Assembly: GCA_015852425.1 (NCBI GenBank) | Contig: JAAAIG010000747.1 | Span: 1-19,290, forward strand | Length of the DNA stretch: 19,290 bases | Direction: 5' to 3' | From: Gryganskiella cystojenkinii | Lineage: Eukaryota > Mortierellomycota > Mortierellomycetes > Mortierellales > Mortierellaceae | The notes under the pieces: model-generated | The model's input: only the letters and a program-made list of their open reading frames with translations | Databases searched by the model: none | Told to the model about the DNA's origin: nothing | Position numbers and translations under genes: made by a program | Part shown: positions 19,223 to 19,290 of the stretch, piece by piece | Layout: the number at the start of each line of letters is the position of its first letter | How positions within the stretch are numbered: position 1 is the first letter of the stretch

Positions 19223-19290
19223 ACGACGGGAAATGGAAGTGAGAAAGTGACAGCAAAAGCAGGGATGATGAATAAGTGTGCGTGAGAGAG

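Noticed and set aside
1..19290. CRISPR array, rRNA or bacterial-type operon
   Set aside because: No regularly spaced direct repeats and no rRNA-like stretches were seen; introns and gene layout are fungal.

Overview
The window looks like nuclear DNA of a filamentous early-diverging fungus. Genes are split by many short GT...AG introns, promoters are rich in C and T, and no bacterial operon or ribosome-binding-site layout is visible. The protein families, together with a decayed Fanzor element, fit Mucoromycota, most likely Mortierellomycotina. That placement is an inference from protein style, not a measured match.

Left and middle (1-14929) is an ordinary, well-preserved gene block. In order it holds a four-exon TMEM234-type small membrane protein (+, 147-929) and a five-exon PPIL1-type spliceosomal cyclophilin (+, 1278-2314). 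Next is a two-exon protein joining an OB-like domain, a CCCH zinc finger and a class I methyltransferase-like domain (-, 2423-4334). A divergent pyrimidine-rich promoter region follows, then a large three-exon Zn2Cys6 transcription factor whose zinc cluster is split by an intron (+, 5006-9445). After about 1.4 kb of non-coding DNA comes a three-exon large NAD-dependent glutamate dehydrogenase with unusually long introns (+, 10826-14929). The neighbours are housekeeping or regulatory genes with no obvious common pathway. The cyclophilin and the OB/CCCH methyltransferase are convergent. The methyltransferase and the transcription factor are divergent.

Right (14930-19290) is different. It has a patch of short palindromes and an imperfect inverted repeat (15217-15474), and an unrecognised 137-residue gene (-, 15629-16042) flanked by two imperfect direct copies of a ~31 bp sequence. 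Beyond these lie broken coding fragments of unknown family (about 16434-17330). The right end carries a clear but inactivated Fanzor gene (-, 17341-19222). Fanzors are the eukaryotic relatives of TnpB, that is, RNA-guided nucleases carried by transposons. The three RuvC segments, the C4 zinc ribbon and the family's published motif can all be read, but across several frames and with in-frame stop codons. This is the most notable feature of the window.

All splice sites were placed by eye from GT/AG consensus, reading-frame continuity and agreement with the family sequence. No transcript evidence was available.
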